Of a stretch of DNA of 64,000 bases, positions 34,226-42,609 are shown piece by piece (positions within the stretch are counted from its first letter, which is position 1; each line of letters opens with the position of its first letter). The position numbers and the translations under genes are program-made. The DNA is from Acidimicrobiaceae bacterium. GTDB lineage: Bacteria > Actinomycetota > Acidimicrobiia > Acidimicrobiales > RAAP-2. The stretch covers positions 1 through 64,000 of the forward strand of contig CANGMP010000003.1 of NCBI GenBank assembly GCA_947455165.1, read 5' to 3'. The notes below the pieces were generated by a model. That model saw only the letters and a program-made list of their open reading frames with translations, was not told the origin of the DNA and ran no database searches.

Positions 34226-36532
34226 ATGCATGAGCGCGAAATTGCTGAGGAACAGGCGTTCCTCGAGTACGCGTACGAAGCGCACGCCCAAATGCTGGCC
34301 GACGCCGAACTGAGCCGTAAGCGCTACGCCGTCTCGGACGGGGTGCCCGGTGACCTGTCGGTCCGCGACGGCGCCATGGAGAACTTCCTGCGTCGCATCG
34401 ATCACCTCCAAATTGGCGACACGCCCCTCTTCTTCGGTCGACTTGATTTCTCGGCCACCAGCGCTAAGGGCGAGGCCTCCTATCGACTGGGTCGCGTTTC
34501 GATCGTCGACCTGCACCAGAACCAGTTGGTTATCGACTGGCGTGCGCCGGTGGCCGAAGCGTTCTATCGCGCCACGGCCATCGAGAACTTCGGCGTCACG
34601 CGCCGCCGCCACATCTCGATTCGCAGTCGCCAAGTTGTCTCGGTCGAAGACGAGTACCTCTCGGACGAGGGCGCCGAAATGGCCTACCCCGCATCAACGG
34701 CTGTCTCGATAAACGATGAGGGTTTGGTCGAAGGCGGTCTCGCGCTCGGCGGACCGGCGGCCTTGCTCGCGGCCCTCGGTCGAGCCCGCACCGGTCGTAT
34801 GGGTGACATCGTTGAGACGATTCAACGCGAACAAGACGAAATCATTCGAACCGAACTCAACACGATTTTGTTGGTGCAAGGTGGACCCGGCACCGGTAAG
34901 ACGGCCGTAGCCTTGCACCGCGCGGCCTACCTGCTCTACACCTATCGCGCCACGTTGGAGCGTCAGCGCGGCGTGCTGGTCGTTGGTCCGAACCCAGTCT
35001 TCATGGGCTACATCGGCAACGTGCTGCCTTCGCTCGGTGAGTCGGGCGTCACCTTGACTACCGTCACCGACCTGGTTCGTGGCGTGGCCGTTCGCGGGCG
35101 CGAGTCCGACGAGCTGGCCCAACTCAAGGGCGACATTCGGATGCGTGACGTCATCGCTCGGGCGCTCGCCACCCGCCAGCGTCCACTGCGCAAGGTCATG
35201 GATGTCCCCTACGGACGATTCATCCTGAAGGTCGACCCCGAGGAGACCAAGGCCATTGTTGATCGTGCTCGCCGACGTGGTGGCCAGCACAACCCTCGGC
35301 GTAGCGCCGTAGGTCGTGAACTCGCGAGGTCACTCGCCGATCAGTTCCGAACTCGTTCGGGCGTTACGGCCAGCGACTTAGACATCGATGATGTCGAAGG
35401 CGGTCTCGAAGACGCCATTCGTTCGACGACGGCTTTTAAGCAAGTGCTCCAGCGAATCTGGCCCCGCCTCACGGGCCAGGACTTGCTCCACGACCTCTTT
35501 GGTGCCGAAGCCCTTTTGCGAGTGGCCGCTCGCGACATCTTGAACGACGACGAAATCGCGATGCTGGTACGACCCCGTTCAGCGTCAATGGCCGACATCC
35601 CCTGGACCGACGCAGACCTCGCGCTCATTGACGAGGCCCGCGTACTCCTCGGTCCCCGCAAGAAGCCCCGCGGACTCTCTCGCGTCGTCGACAGCGAGCT
35701 CACGCTCGAGGATGTCGATCAACTGCCCGATCACCACCGTGAAGCGGCACTGCGTGAGCGCTCCGTCGTAACCCGGGTCGTCGAGCGCGACTTTGACGAG
35801 GCTGAATTCGTTAAGTACGGCCACATCGTGGTCGATGAAGCCCAAGACCTCTCGGCCATGCAGCTGCGCGTTATCGCTCGTCGAAACGAGACGGGTTCGA
35901 TGACCATCGTCGGCGACATGGCTCAGGCCACAACCGCGGCCGCGTCGGCGTCGTGGGACGCCACCATCGAGATCTTGTCGCCGCTGAAGAAGCCGACGCG
36001 GGTGGACCTCTCCGTGAGTTACCGCACCCCCGAGGAAGTCTTGGAGTTCGCCGCGCCGACGCTGCATGCCGCAATGCCCAATCTTGACCCTCCGGTACCG
36101 GTGCGCCGGGCTGGTGCGACGCCGAGAACGGTGTCGAGCGGCTTCGACGAGTTCGGTCCCGTCCTCGCCTCGGTCGTGCGCGAAGAGCTCGCCGCGGTCA
36201 TCGGAGGACGCATCGCCGTTGTCGTTACCACCACCCGCGTGGGAGAAATTGTTGAGACGCTCCAGCGCAACGGCGTCATTGCCGTTGACCCGAGCGTTGA
36301 CATGGAGGTGGGTTTGGCAGCGGAGGTAGTGGTAATTGCCGCCGAGTCGGCGAATGGCTTGGAATTTGACGGAATTGTCGTGGTGGAGCCATCGCAGATT
36401 GCCAGTCGGGGGAGCCGTTCCGGCGACATTACGCCTCGCGGTCTGCGGACGTTGTACGTCTCGCTGACCCGTCCGACGCGACGGCTAGCCGTCGTTCACA
36501 CCCTCGATTTACCACCGAGTCTTCGCTTCTAG
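34226..36532 (+). CDS. HelD-type superfamily 1 helicase / RNA polymerase recycling factor
   Basis: ATPase of 768 residues. The N-terminus is a long helical segment rich in charged residues, as in HelD coiled coils that enter the RNA polymerase channel. Walker A is VQGGPGTGKTAVALHR near residue 220, the DE box is IVVDEAQDLSAMQ, and late motifs IVGDMAQATT, YRTPEEVLEFA and LYVSLTRPTRRL are UvrD-like. HelD removes stalled polymerase from DNA; actinobacterial relatives (HelR) can confer rifampicin tolerance. The function is inferred from the family. Confidence 0.85.
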   Translation: MHEREIAEEQAFLEYAYEAHAQMLADAELSRKRYAVSDGVPGDLSVRDGAMENFLRRIDHLQIGDTPLFFGRLDFSATSAKGEASYRLGRVSIVDLHQNQLVIDWRAPVAEAFYRATAIENFGVTRRRHISIRSRQVVSVEDEYLSDEGAEMAYPASTAVSINDEGLVEGGLALGGPAALLAALGRARTGRMGDIVETIQREQDEIIRTELNTILLVQGGPGTGKTAVALHRAAYLLYTYRATLERQRGVLVVGPNPVFMGYIGNVLPSLGESGVTLTTVTDLVRGVAVRGRESDELAQLKGDIRMRDVIARALATRQRPLRKVMDVPYGRFILKVDPEETKAIVDRARRRGGQHNPRRSAVGRELARSLADQFRTRSGVTASDLDIDDVEGGLEDAIRSTTAFKQVLQRIWPRLTGQDLLHDLFGAEALLRVAARDILNDDEIAMLVRPRSASMADIPWTDADLALIDEARVLLGPRKKPRGLSRVVDSELTLEDVDQLPDHHREAALRERSVVTRVVERDFDEAEFVKYGHIVVDEAQDLSAMQLRVIARRNETGSMTIVGDMAQATTAAASASWDATIEILSPLKKPTRVDLSVSYRTPEEVLEFAAPTLHAAMPNLDPPVPVRRAGATPRTVSSGFDEFGPVLASVVREELAAVIGGRIAVVVTTTRVGEIVETLQRNGVIAVDPSVDMEVGLAAEVVVIAAESANGLEFDGIVVVEPSQIASRGSRSGDITPRGLRTLYVSLTRPTRRLAVVHTLDLPPSLRF

Positions 36533-36577
36533 AGAACGGTCTCGTCACAAATGTGGCGAAGTGACCCTGATTTCTAT

Positions 36578-36587
36578 TAGAACTTAT
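36578..36587 (+). promoter_or_regulatory. Candidate -10 region of the ctaE-qcr operon
   Basis: TAGAACTTAT lies just before the GTG start of ctaE and is nearly identical to the box before nuoA. TAGAAC is seven bases from the GTG and no ribosome-binding site lies between, suggesting a leaderless message. A GTCAC/GTGAC inverted repeat (36544-36548 and 36561-36565) sits immediately upstream. Confidence 0.35.
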
Positions 36588-36590
36588 GTC

Positions 36591-37187
36591 GTGAGTCAGG
36601 CAACTTCCCCCCTGGGCCTGGTGAAGCAGGACAAGATCGTGCACGATCGTCCACCGATGCTGGCCATCGGTGTGATGATTTGGCTCGGTTCAGAGTTGAT
36701 GTTCTTCTCTGGTCTCTTCGCCGCGCTGTTTACTATCCGTGCACACGTCCCCGTTTGGCCGCCCACCGGCACCAAACTCGACACGTTGCAAGCGGGCATC
36801 TTCACGATCATCCTCGTGGCGTCCTCCTTCACCATGCAGTGGGCGGTGTGGCTCGTTGAGCACCGCCAGCGCGCCAAGGCGAAGCTCTGGGTCGTCATCA
36901 CGATCGTCATGGGTGCTGTCTTTGTCGGCAATCAGATCTACGAATGGATCAACCTCGAAACCCGTTGGTACACCAACTCGTACGGTTCGGTCTTCTACAT
37001 CACCACCGGACTCCACGGCCTCCACGTGTTCCTCGGCCTCGTCGCCATGGGACTCTTGATGTACCGCATGAAGGGTCGCACAGGCGACGCCGGTGAGTTG
37101 GCCGCCTTCCAGGGCGTGTCGTACTACTGGCACTTCGTTGACGTCATCTGGGTGGGTCTCTACTCGGCCCTCTTCCTTCTTAAGTAG
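36591..37187 (+). CDS. ctaE: Cytochrome c oxidase subunit III
   Basis: Integral membrane subunit of the aa3 oxidase, with five hydrophobic helices in 198 residues. WLGSELMFFSGLFAALF in helix 1 and FYITTGLHGLHVFLGLVAMG and YYWHFVDVIWVGLYSALFL near the end are characteristic. I prefer the GTG at 36591, which gives about 20 residues before helix 1 as in other actinobacterial CtaE; a GTG ten codons upstream (36561) is the alternative. It heads an operon with qcrC-qcrA-qcrB, which fits a bcc-aa3 supercomplex. Confidence 0.93.
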   Translation: MSQATSPLGLVKQDKIVHDRPPMLAIGVMIWLGSELMFFSGLFAALFTIRAHVPVWPPTGTKLDTLQAGIFTIILVASSFTMQWAVWLVEHRQRAKAKLWVVITIVMGAVFVGNQIYEWINLETRWYTNSYGSVFYITTGLHGLHVFLGLVAMGLLMYRMKGRTGDAGELAAFQGVSYYWHFVDVIWVGLYSALFLLK

Positions 37188-37193
37188 GCGACT

Positions 37194-38123
37194 ATGAACG
37201 CAACTTTCCCATCACTCCGTCGAAGCATTGCCGCGATGTTTGTGCTCTGTCTCGGAACTTTTTCAATCTTCACGTCGTCCGCCCACGCCGAGGACGAAGT
37301 CGGCGTCACTAGCTCGAATGTGAACACGAAGTCGAACATCGGTCAGCCCTCAGCGACGAACACGACTCGTGATGCCAACGGCAACATCGTGCAGTACGGC
37401 AGCGACGCCATCACCTACCAGTCACCCTCCAAGGTCACGGGTAAGACGGCCGCAGAGCTGCAGGCCATTGGCCGCGCCCTCTACATGGAGAACTGCGCCT
37501 CGTGCCACGGCCTCAAGGCCGACGGCGTGCTCGCCAAGGGCAACCCCGAGGCCTATCCTTCGCTGCTCGGTCTTGGGCCAGCAGTTATCGACTTTTGGAT
37601 CTCGTCCGGCCGCATGCCGGCCGCTGACCCTACGGTCATTCAGGCTGCTCGTAAACCCTCGCGTCTGAGCCGTGCTCAGAGCCTCGCCATTTCGGCCTGG
37701 GTTAGCTCATTGGGTGACGGGTACCCGTACATCCCAAAGGTCAACTCCAAGGACGCCAGCCTTTCGAGTGGCCTCAGCCTCTTTGCGCTGAACTGCGCCG
37801 CGTGCCACACCATCACCGGTGGTGGTGACGCTTTGGCCCTTGGCACCTACGCCCCGTCGTTGCAGAACTCGGCCATCACGGCCACGCAGATTGCTGTGGC
37901 CATCCGCTCAGGTCCCGGCAACATGCCGAACTTCGGCAGCAGTTTGACCGACCAGCAGGTCGCCGACATCGTTAAGTACGTCAAGAGTGACATCCAAAAC
38001 CCGAACAACATCGGTGGCGCCGGCCTCGGTGGTCTCGGACCGGTGGCAGAAGGATTTGTTGCGCTGGCTTTGGGTATCGGCATCTTGGCCCTCGCCGCAT
38101 TCTGGGTAGGAGACCGCCAGTGA
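37194..38123 (+). CDS. qcrC: Diheme cytochrome c subunit of the bcc complex
   Basis: The 309-residue protein has an N-terminal signal/anchor segment (FVLCLGTFSIFTSSAHA), two c-type heme sites CASCH (101-105) and CAACH (201-205), each in its own cytochrome c domain, and a C-terminal membrane helix near 290. The Met ligands probably lie in RMPA and NMPNF. It passes electrons from the Rieske protein to the oxidase CuA site without a soluble cytochrome c. It ends overlapping the qcrA GTG by four bases. Confidence 0.95.
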   Translation: MNATFPSLRRSIAAMFVLCLGTFSIFTSSAHAEDEVGVTSSNVNTKSNIGQPSATNTTRDANGNIVQYGSDAITYQSPSKVTGKTAAELQAIGRALYMENCASCHGLKADGVLAKGNPEAYPSLLGLGPAVIDFWISSGRMPAADPTVIQAARKPSRLSRAQSLAISAWVSSLGDGYPYIPKVNSKDASLSSGLSLFALNCAACHTITGGGDALALGTYAPSLQNSAITATQIAVAIRSGPGNMPNFGSSLTDQQVADIVKYVKSDIQNPNNIGGAGLGGLGPVAEGFVALALGIGILALAAFWVGDRQ

Positions 38124-39058
38124 GCACGACTGAAGAACACCGCACTCCCGTCTCGCTTTCGAGCGTGACGGCCGACTCCCCGCACATGCAGCCCGCCGCT
38201 CGCAACCCTGAGCGCGTCGAGCGCTGGACGGCAGTACTGCTACTGCTGGGCCTTCTCGGCTTCATCGGGTTTGGCTGGGCCTACTGGGTCGACGCCACGC
38301 CGTGGATCCTCGGTGCCACCATGGGCGCCGGGTTTAGCTTCGTTGGTATTGCCGTCGTTGCGTGGGGTAAGTACCTCATGCCCAAGGGGCCTTTCGTTGA
38401 AGAACGTCACGACCTGCGCAGCAGCGATGCGGAGCGCGAAGCATTCGCCGCCGCAATCACTCAGCGCGGCGGTGGCGTCATCAAGCGTCGCCCAATGCTC
38501 GGTGCGTTGCTTGGCGGAGGCCTCGGTGTGTTTGGCATCGTGGCACTCTTCCCGTTGCTTCGCTCCTTGGGACCCCTTCCCGGCAAGACGCTCGAGCGCA
38601 CTGACTGGAAGAAGGGCTCGTACCTCGTTACCCAGGACGGCCGTCGCGTTCACGTCGATGACTTCCTGATCAACGAAGTCGCCACGGTCTTCCCCGAAGG
38701 CTTCGAGGAGACCGAGAACGGCCAGGCCGTCGACCAGACGATCATCATTCGACTCGACACCGAAGACTTTGTGACGAAGAAGGGTCGCGAGTCATGGGGT
38801 CCCGCTGGTTACGTGGCCTACTCCAAGCTCTGCAGCCACCTCGGTTGCCCCGTGGGTCTCTACGAGCAGTCGTTGCAGTTGCTCGTCTGCCCGTGCCACC
38901 AGTCGATGTTTGACGTGACCATTGGTGCTCAGCCGAACTTCGGTCCGGCACCTCGTCCGTTGCCTCAGTTGCCGCTCTTTGTTGACAAGGACGGCTACCT
39001 CCGTAGTCAGAGCGACTACCTCGAACCCGTTGGCCCTGGATATTGGGAGCGTTCATGA
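38120..39058 (+). CDS. qcrA: Rieske iron-sulfur subunit of the bcc complex
   Basis: The 312-residue protein has hydrophobic helices near 38-58, 62-82 and 127-145, then a Rieske domain with box 1 CSHLGC (Cys238, His240, Cys243) and box 2 CPCH (Cys257, Cys259, His260). Three helices are the actinobacterial form. KRRPMLGALLGG just before the third helix is a twin-arginine Tat signal, and a TatA gene lies 6 kb away. The stop overlaps the qcrB ATG. Confidence 0.95.
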   Translation: MSTTEEHRTPVSLSSVTADSPHMQPAARNPERVERWTAVLLLLGLLGFIGFGWAYWVDATPWILGATMGAGFSFVGIAVVAWGKYLMPKGPFVEERHDLRSSDAEREAFAAAITQRGGGVIKRRPMLGALLGGGLGVFGIVALFPLLRSLGPLPGKTLERTDWKKGSYLVTQDGRRVHVDDFLINEVATVFPEGFEETENGQAVDQTIIIRLDTEDFVTKKGRESWGPAGYVAYSKLCSHLGCPVGLYEQSLQLLVCPCHQSMFDVTIGAQPNFGPAPRPLPQLPLFVDKDGYLRSQSDYLEPVGPGYWERS

Positions 39059-40581
39059 GTGATGTAAAGACGAAGCGGACCGCCAAGGCGGCTCTGGGGC
39101 CGTACGGCAAGGTCGGTCACGTACTCAACGAGCTCGACGACCGCGTTGGCGCAGCCAAGGCTCGTAACTTCCTCGACAAGATCTTCCCCGACCACTGGTC
39201 GTTCATGCTCGGTGAGATCGCCCTCTACTCGTTTGTCATCGTGCTCGCTACCGGTGTCTTCTTGACCCTGTACTACGTGCCGAGCCAGACGCTCGTTACC
39301 TACCGTGGTTCGTACGCGCCGCTCTACGGAGTCAAGGTGACCCAGGCCTACGCCTCGTCGATTGACTTGACGTTTGCGGTTCGTGGCGGTCTCTTGATGC
39401 GCCAAATGCACCACTGGGCCTGTGACATCTTCATTGGTGCCATGGTCGTACACATGGCTCGAGTGTTCTTCACGGGTGCCTTCCGCAAGCCTCGCGAGCT
39501 CAACTACTCGATCGGAACGACGTTGCTGACTCTCGGCATCGTCAACGGATTCCTCGGCTACTCGCTGCCCGACGACTTGGTCTCGGGAACCGGTATTCGA
39601 ATTGCTTACTCAATTCTTGAGTCGGTCCCGGTCGTGGGAACGTATCTGGCCTTCTTTATCTTCGGTGGCAACTTCCCCGGAACAGCTGTTATTCCGCGGT
39701 TCTTCATCATCCACGTGTTGCTGGTCCCCGGCATCATCATGGGAATGGTCGGCGCCCACCTGTTCTTGTTAGTTCGCCAGAAGCACACCCAGTTCCCTGG
39801 CCCCGGCCGCACGGAAAAGAACGTTGTCGGTACGCCGATGTTCCCCGTCTTTATGGGCAAGACCACTGGCTACCTCTTCATCGTGGCCGGCGTCACTGCT
39901 CTGCTCGGTGCCTTCGCCCAGATCAACCCGATCTGGCTGTTTGGCCCTTACGACGCCGCGAAGATTTCCTACGCCGTGCAGCCTGACTGGTACATGGGAT
40001 TCTTGGACGGTGCTCTCCGCATCGCACCGGCGTGGCAGACGAATAACTTCGGCCACACGATTCCATGGGAAGTGACGTTCCCGGCGCTGATCTTGCCGGG
40101 CATCATCTTCGGTATTGCCTACGCCTGGCCCGCCCTTGAGCGCAAGATCACTGGCGATAACGAGTTGCACAACTTGCTCGACCGACCCAGTGAGGTGCCT
40201 GTGCGTACCGCCGCTGGTGCCGCCGTGCTGTCACTTGTGATCTGGCTCTTCATCGCCAGCTCGACTGACGTCATTGCGAACTTCGCCCACCTGTCGCTGA
40301 ACTCCGTTCTGTGGTTCATGCGTATCTCCACATTCTTTGTGCCGATCATCACCTACGTCATCACGTTGAAGATCTGTCAGGAAATGAATGAGGCCGATGG
40401 CGCCGGACGTCGCAAGACTCCGAACCTCGTGACCCGTACGAGCGAGGGTGAATACATCGCCACCGCCGCTCCAGTTCACGAAGAGTTCGCCCACCACGAA
40501 GAGGTTGCCGTGCCGGTTCCGACCTTCATTGTGGACGAGCCCGCTTCTGAGACTGACGGTGTCCGCACTGTAGAGCGTTAA
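39055..40581 (+). CDS. qcrB: Cytochrome b subunit of the bcc complex
   Basis: Membrane protein of 508 residues that oxidises menaquinol and holds two b hemes. Helix B has the first pair of His ligands in MRQMHHWACDIFIGAMVVHM; RFFIIHVLLVPGIIMGMVGAHLF holds the second set. PDWYMGFLDGALRI replaces the PEWY of the classical quinol site. It has a C-terminal soluble tail of about 80 residues. The start is the ATG overlapping the qcrA stop, not the in-frame TTG upstream. Confidence 0.95.
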   Translation: MSDVKTKRTAKAALGPYGKVGHVLNELDDRVGAAKARNFLDKIFPDHWSFMLGEIALYSFVIVLATGVFLTLYYVPSQTLVTYRGSYAPLYGVKVTQAYASSIDLTFAVRGGLLMRQMHHWACDIFIGAMVVHMARVFFTGAFRKPRELNYSIGTTLLTLGIVNGFLGYSLPDDLVSGTGIRIAYSILESVPVVGTYLAFFIFGGNFPGTAVIPRFFIIHVLLVPGIIMGMVGAHLFLLVRQKHTQFPGPGRTEKNVVGTPMFPVFMGKTTGYLFIVAGVTALLGAFAQINPIWLFGPYDAAKISYAVQPDWYMGFLDGALRIAPAWQTNNFGHTIPWEVTFPALILPGIIFGIAYAWPALERKITGDNELHNLLDRPSEVPVRTAAGAAVLSLVIWLFIASSTDVIANFAHLSLNSVLWFMRISTFFVPIITYVITLKICQEMNEADGAGRRKTPNLVTRTSEGEYIATAAPVHEEFAHHEEVAVPVPTFIVDEPASETDGVRTVER

Positions 40582-40584
40582 GCC

Positions 40585-41544
40585 GTGCGTGCGCAGCGAC
40601 GAGCCTCTCGGCGACTGCGCTCAGTTCTGACGGTGGCGTCAGTGGCCCTCGTGGCTACTGGCGCCACTTTCTATTTCTCCGGTCGCCACTCCTCGGCCCT
40701 CGCCGACGCACCCTCTACGACGACCACCAGCACGCCCAAGGAAGCTCGAGAGGATGGCTGGAATGTGGTCGCCGAGGGTCGCCGCGGTGTCTACTCCGAT
40801 CGCAAGACGGTCGTCGTCGACGGCATAAGTTTCACGGTGGCTCGATTCCGCCAGCGAAACGTTCGGTTTACCTGGCACGCTGGGAGCGAGGATCCTCCGG
40901 GGTTTGCGGCCTCACACCCCGGCTACGGCAACTCCATCAACTTCTCGGGCTCTGAGGGCGCTCAGGGCGTGTTAGGCGCCTTTAACGGAGCATTCAAGCT
41001 CGATGCCCGCGCCGGGGGGCTGCGGGTCGCAGATCAGGTTGTAGCCCCCTTTGTTTTGGACTACGCCACGGCCGCCATCGATGCCGACGGCCGCCTCTCG
41101 ATTTTTCAGGGACCGGCCTACGCCCAGCCACCCGGCTTCACCGGCGTCGTCTTCCGACAGAACCTTCCCTATCTGGTAAATCAGGGTGCGTTGACTGATG
41201 TAGTCAAGCAGCGAGAACCCGGATTCTGGGGTGGCACAATCAAAGGTGGCGTCGCTCAGGCTCGCACCGGACTGGGCCTAGATATGAATGGCAACGTTCT
41301 GTACGTGGCCACGATGGGTAAGTGTCTGCCGATTCAATTGGCTCGAGCCCTCGTGCTGGCTGGAGCTCGCAAGGCGATGGAACTCGACATCAATCCCTAC
41401 TGGCCGATTATGGGTATGGCCTCAACGCCACTCAAGTCGGCCCAGGGCGGCTTCGCCTTTGCCCTTCCGGGGGCCGAGCACGCACCACGAGTCTTTATTA
41501 CCGGATGGACTCGCGACTTCTTTGTCGTGACGGCTCGTCCGTAG
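40585..41544 (+). CDS. Secreted phosphodiester-glycosidase-like protein (NAGPA/DUF2233 family)
   Basis: The 319-residue protein has an N-terminal signal/anchor (LTVASVALVATGATFYF) after an Arg-rich stretch, then a Thr-rich linker and a domain resembling NAGPA: a GAFNGAFKLDARAGGLR loop, ARTGLGLDMNGNVLYVATMG and the GARKAMELDINPYW segment. Family members cleave sugars from phosphodiester-linked glycans or act on cell-envelope polymers. It begins three bases after qcrB with a GTG, so it is probably co-transcribed although no link to respiration is known. The substrate is unknown. Confidence 0.65.
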   Translation: MRAQRRASRRLRSVLTVASVALVATGATFYFSGRHSSALADAPSTTTTSTPKEAREDGWNVVAEGRRGVYSDRKTVVVDGISFTVARFRQRNVRFTWHAGSEDPPGFAASHPGYGNSINFSGSEGAQGVLGAFNGAFKLDARAGGLRVADQVVAPFVLDYATAAIDADGRLSIFQGPAYAQPPGFTGVVFRQNLPYLVNQGALTDVVKQREPGFWGGTIKGGVAQARTGLGLDMNGNVLYVATMGKCLPIQLARALVLAGARKAMELDINPYWPIMGMASTPLKSAQGGFAFALPGAEHAPRVFITGWTRDFFVVTARP

Positions 41545-41702
41545 TCGTTGGTCATCACTTGAATCAGACAGTGAGACATGCCAGGGCCCGTTGAGCGCTG
41601 GCTACTGCCTCGCATCATTTGCACGGCGCGCCGCATGATGAATCCTGAACTCTGGCTGACTGCAGGCAGCAACGGGTCTAACGAGAGTCGAACTGAGGGC
41701 GA

Positions 41703-42065
41703 CTATTCATCCTGCACATCGAACTCGTCGCACCGCTCGTCCTCGCTGTAACCAAAGCGCAGACCGCAGTCTCGGCACGAGTGGTTTAAGTAAACCGTCT
41801 CGTCGCCGAAGGCAATCGTGCATCCCGCGAAGTCAAAGATCTCCCCATCGATGTCACCCAGAAACGAGCTGAAGTCCAGGCTCTCCGCCGCGTAGTCCGG
41901 TTCAACGGTGCGGTAGTGCCAGACGCCGCTGATGTCGCGCGCGGCCCAGACCTTGGTTTGAACAAACTCGGAAAACTCCGGCAGGCCGTGGACCGTGGTG
42001 CAGAGCCGTGGCGATGCGCATCGCGGACAGATATTCTGTTGAAACGCTTCGGGGTTCTTGTTCAT
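41703..42065 (-). CDS. Small zinc-ribbon-like protein of unknown function
   Basis: The 120-residue protein has two Cys pairs, CPRC near residue 12 and CRDC near residue 103, which could form one zinc site. Between them is an acidic stretch (SLDFSSFLGDIDGEIFDF). I chose the ATG at 42065 because AAGGAAG lies a few bases upstream; the frame extends further but without a ribosome site. It sits between the two oxidase clusters with its own promoter region. I do not recognise its family. Confidence 0.6.
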   Translation of the reverse strand: MNKNPEAFQQNICPRCASPRLCTTVHGLPEFSEFVQTKVWAARDISGVWHYRTVEPDYAAESLDFSSFLGDIDGEIFDFAGCTIAFGDETVYLNHSCRDCGLRFGYSEDERCDEFDVQDE

Positions 42066-42170
42066 GGTGTCTTCCTTGCCGTCGGGCGATCTAGGTCCGT
42101 AGCCCTCGTGGGGCCGTAGCAAGACCGTAGAGACGACCTGCGACACGGCTACCGACCGCAAAAGAGCAAC

Positions 42171-42203
42171 AAAAAAGCCCGCCGGTCTCCCGGCGGGCTT
42201 TTT
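42171..42203. terminator. Bidirectional rho-independent terminator
   Basis: Perfect nine-base-pair stem GCCCGCCGG/CCGGCGGGC with a four-base loop (TCTC), flanked by six A on the left and five T on the right. It lies 14 bases after the ctaF stop and would end the minus-strand ctaC-ctaD-ctaF transcript. Confidence 0.9.
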
Positions 42204-42216
42204 GACGAACTACGAC

Positions 42217-42609
42217 TTACTTGTCGCCACCACGGCGGCCTTCGGCGATACCACCGAGGGCGGCCCAAATGACGAGGCCGAGGCCGGGAATGAGCAGCCA
42301 TGAACCAAAGACCATCGAGAGGACGACGAAGAAGGCGCCCGATCCGAGGGTGAAGGGGAAGATGCTCGAGCCGGGGAAGGCGTCGATGTAGCCAGCGCCA
42401 GTTTCCTGTGTGGCGTTGGGGTCGTCTTCGGGACGGTAGCCCATGCGACGGCTCCACCAGAAGTAGTAGAGACCGGGCAGGAAGCACAGACCCATGGCGA
42501 AGAACATCATGACGCCACCGGCGTTCTCGAGGCTCCAGGTCCAGTAGACGGCGCACATGAGGCCGAAGAAGATACCGAGCCAGAGAAGAATCTTGGATTC
42601 AATACGCAT
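42217..42609 (-). CDS. ctaF: Cytochrome c oxidase subunit IV, actinobacterial type
   Basis: The 130-residue membrane protein has four hydrophobic helices arranged two plus two, the pattern of actinobacterial CtaF (prokaryotic subunit IV). The loop holds WWSRRMGYRPEDD. The ATG starts at 42609 and shares one base with the ctaD stop. The longer open frame overlapping ctaD is rejected. Confidence 0.9.
   Translation of the reverse strand: MRIESKILLWLGIFFGLMCAVYWTWSLENAGGVMMFFAMGLCFLPGLYYFWWSRRMGYRPEDDPNATQETGAGYIDAFPGSSIFPFTLGSGAFFVVLSMVFGSWLLIPGLGLVIWAALGGIAEGRRGGDK

Noticed and set aside
33102-34313. A 403-codon open frame opposite hemE.
   Set aside because: It is antisense to a clear hemE with all its motifs, has no family resemblance and reflects GC-rich third-position bias.
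41640-41702. A T-loop-like sequence GTTCGACTCTC on the minus strand, suggesting a tRNA.
   Set aside because: The flanking bases do not form a T stem and no acceptor or anticodon stem can be drawn.
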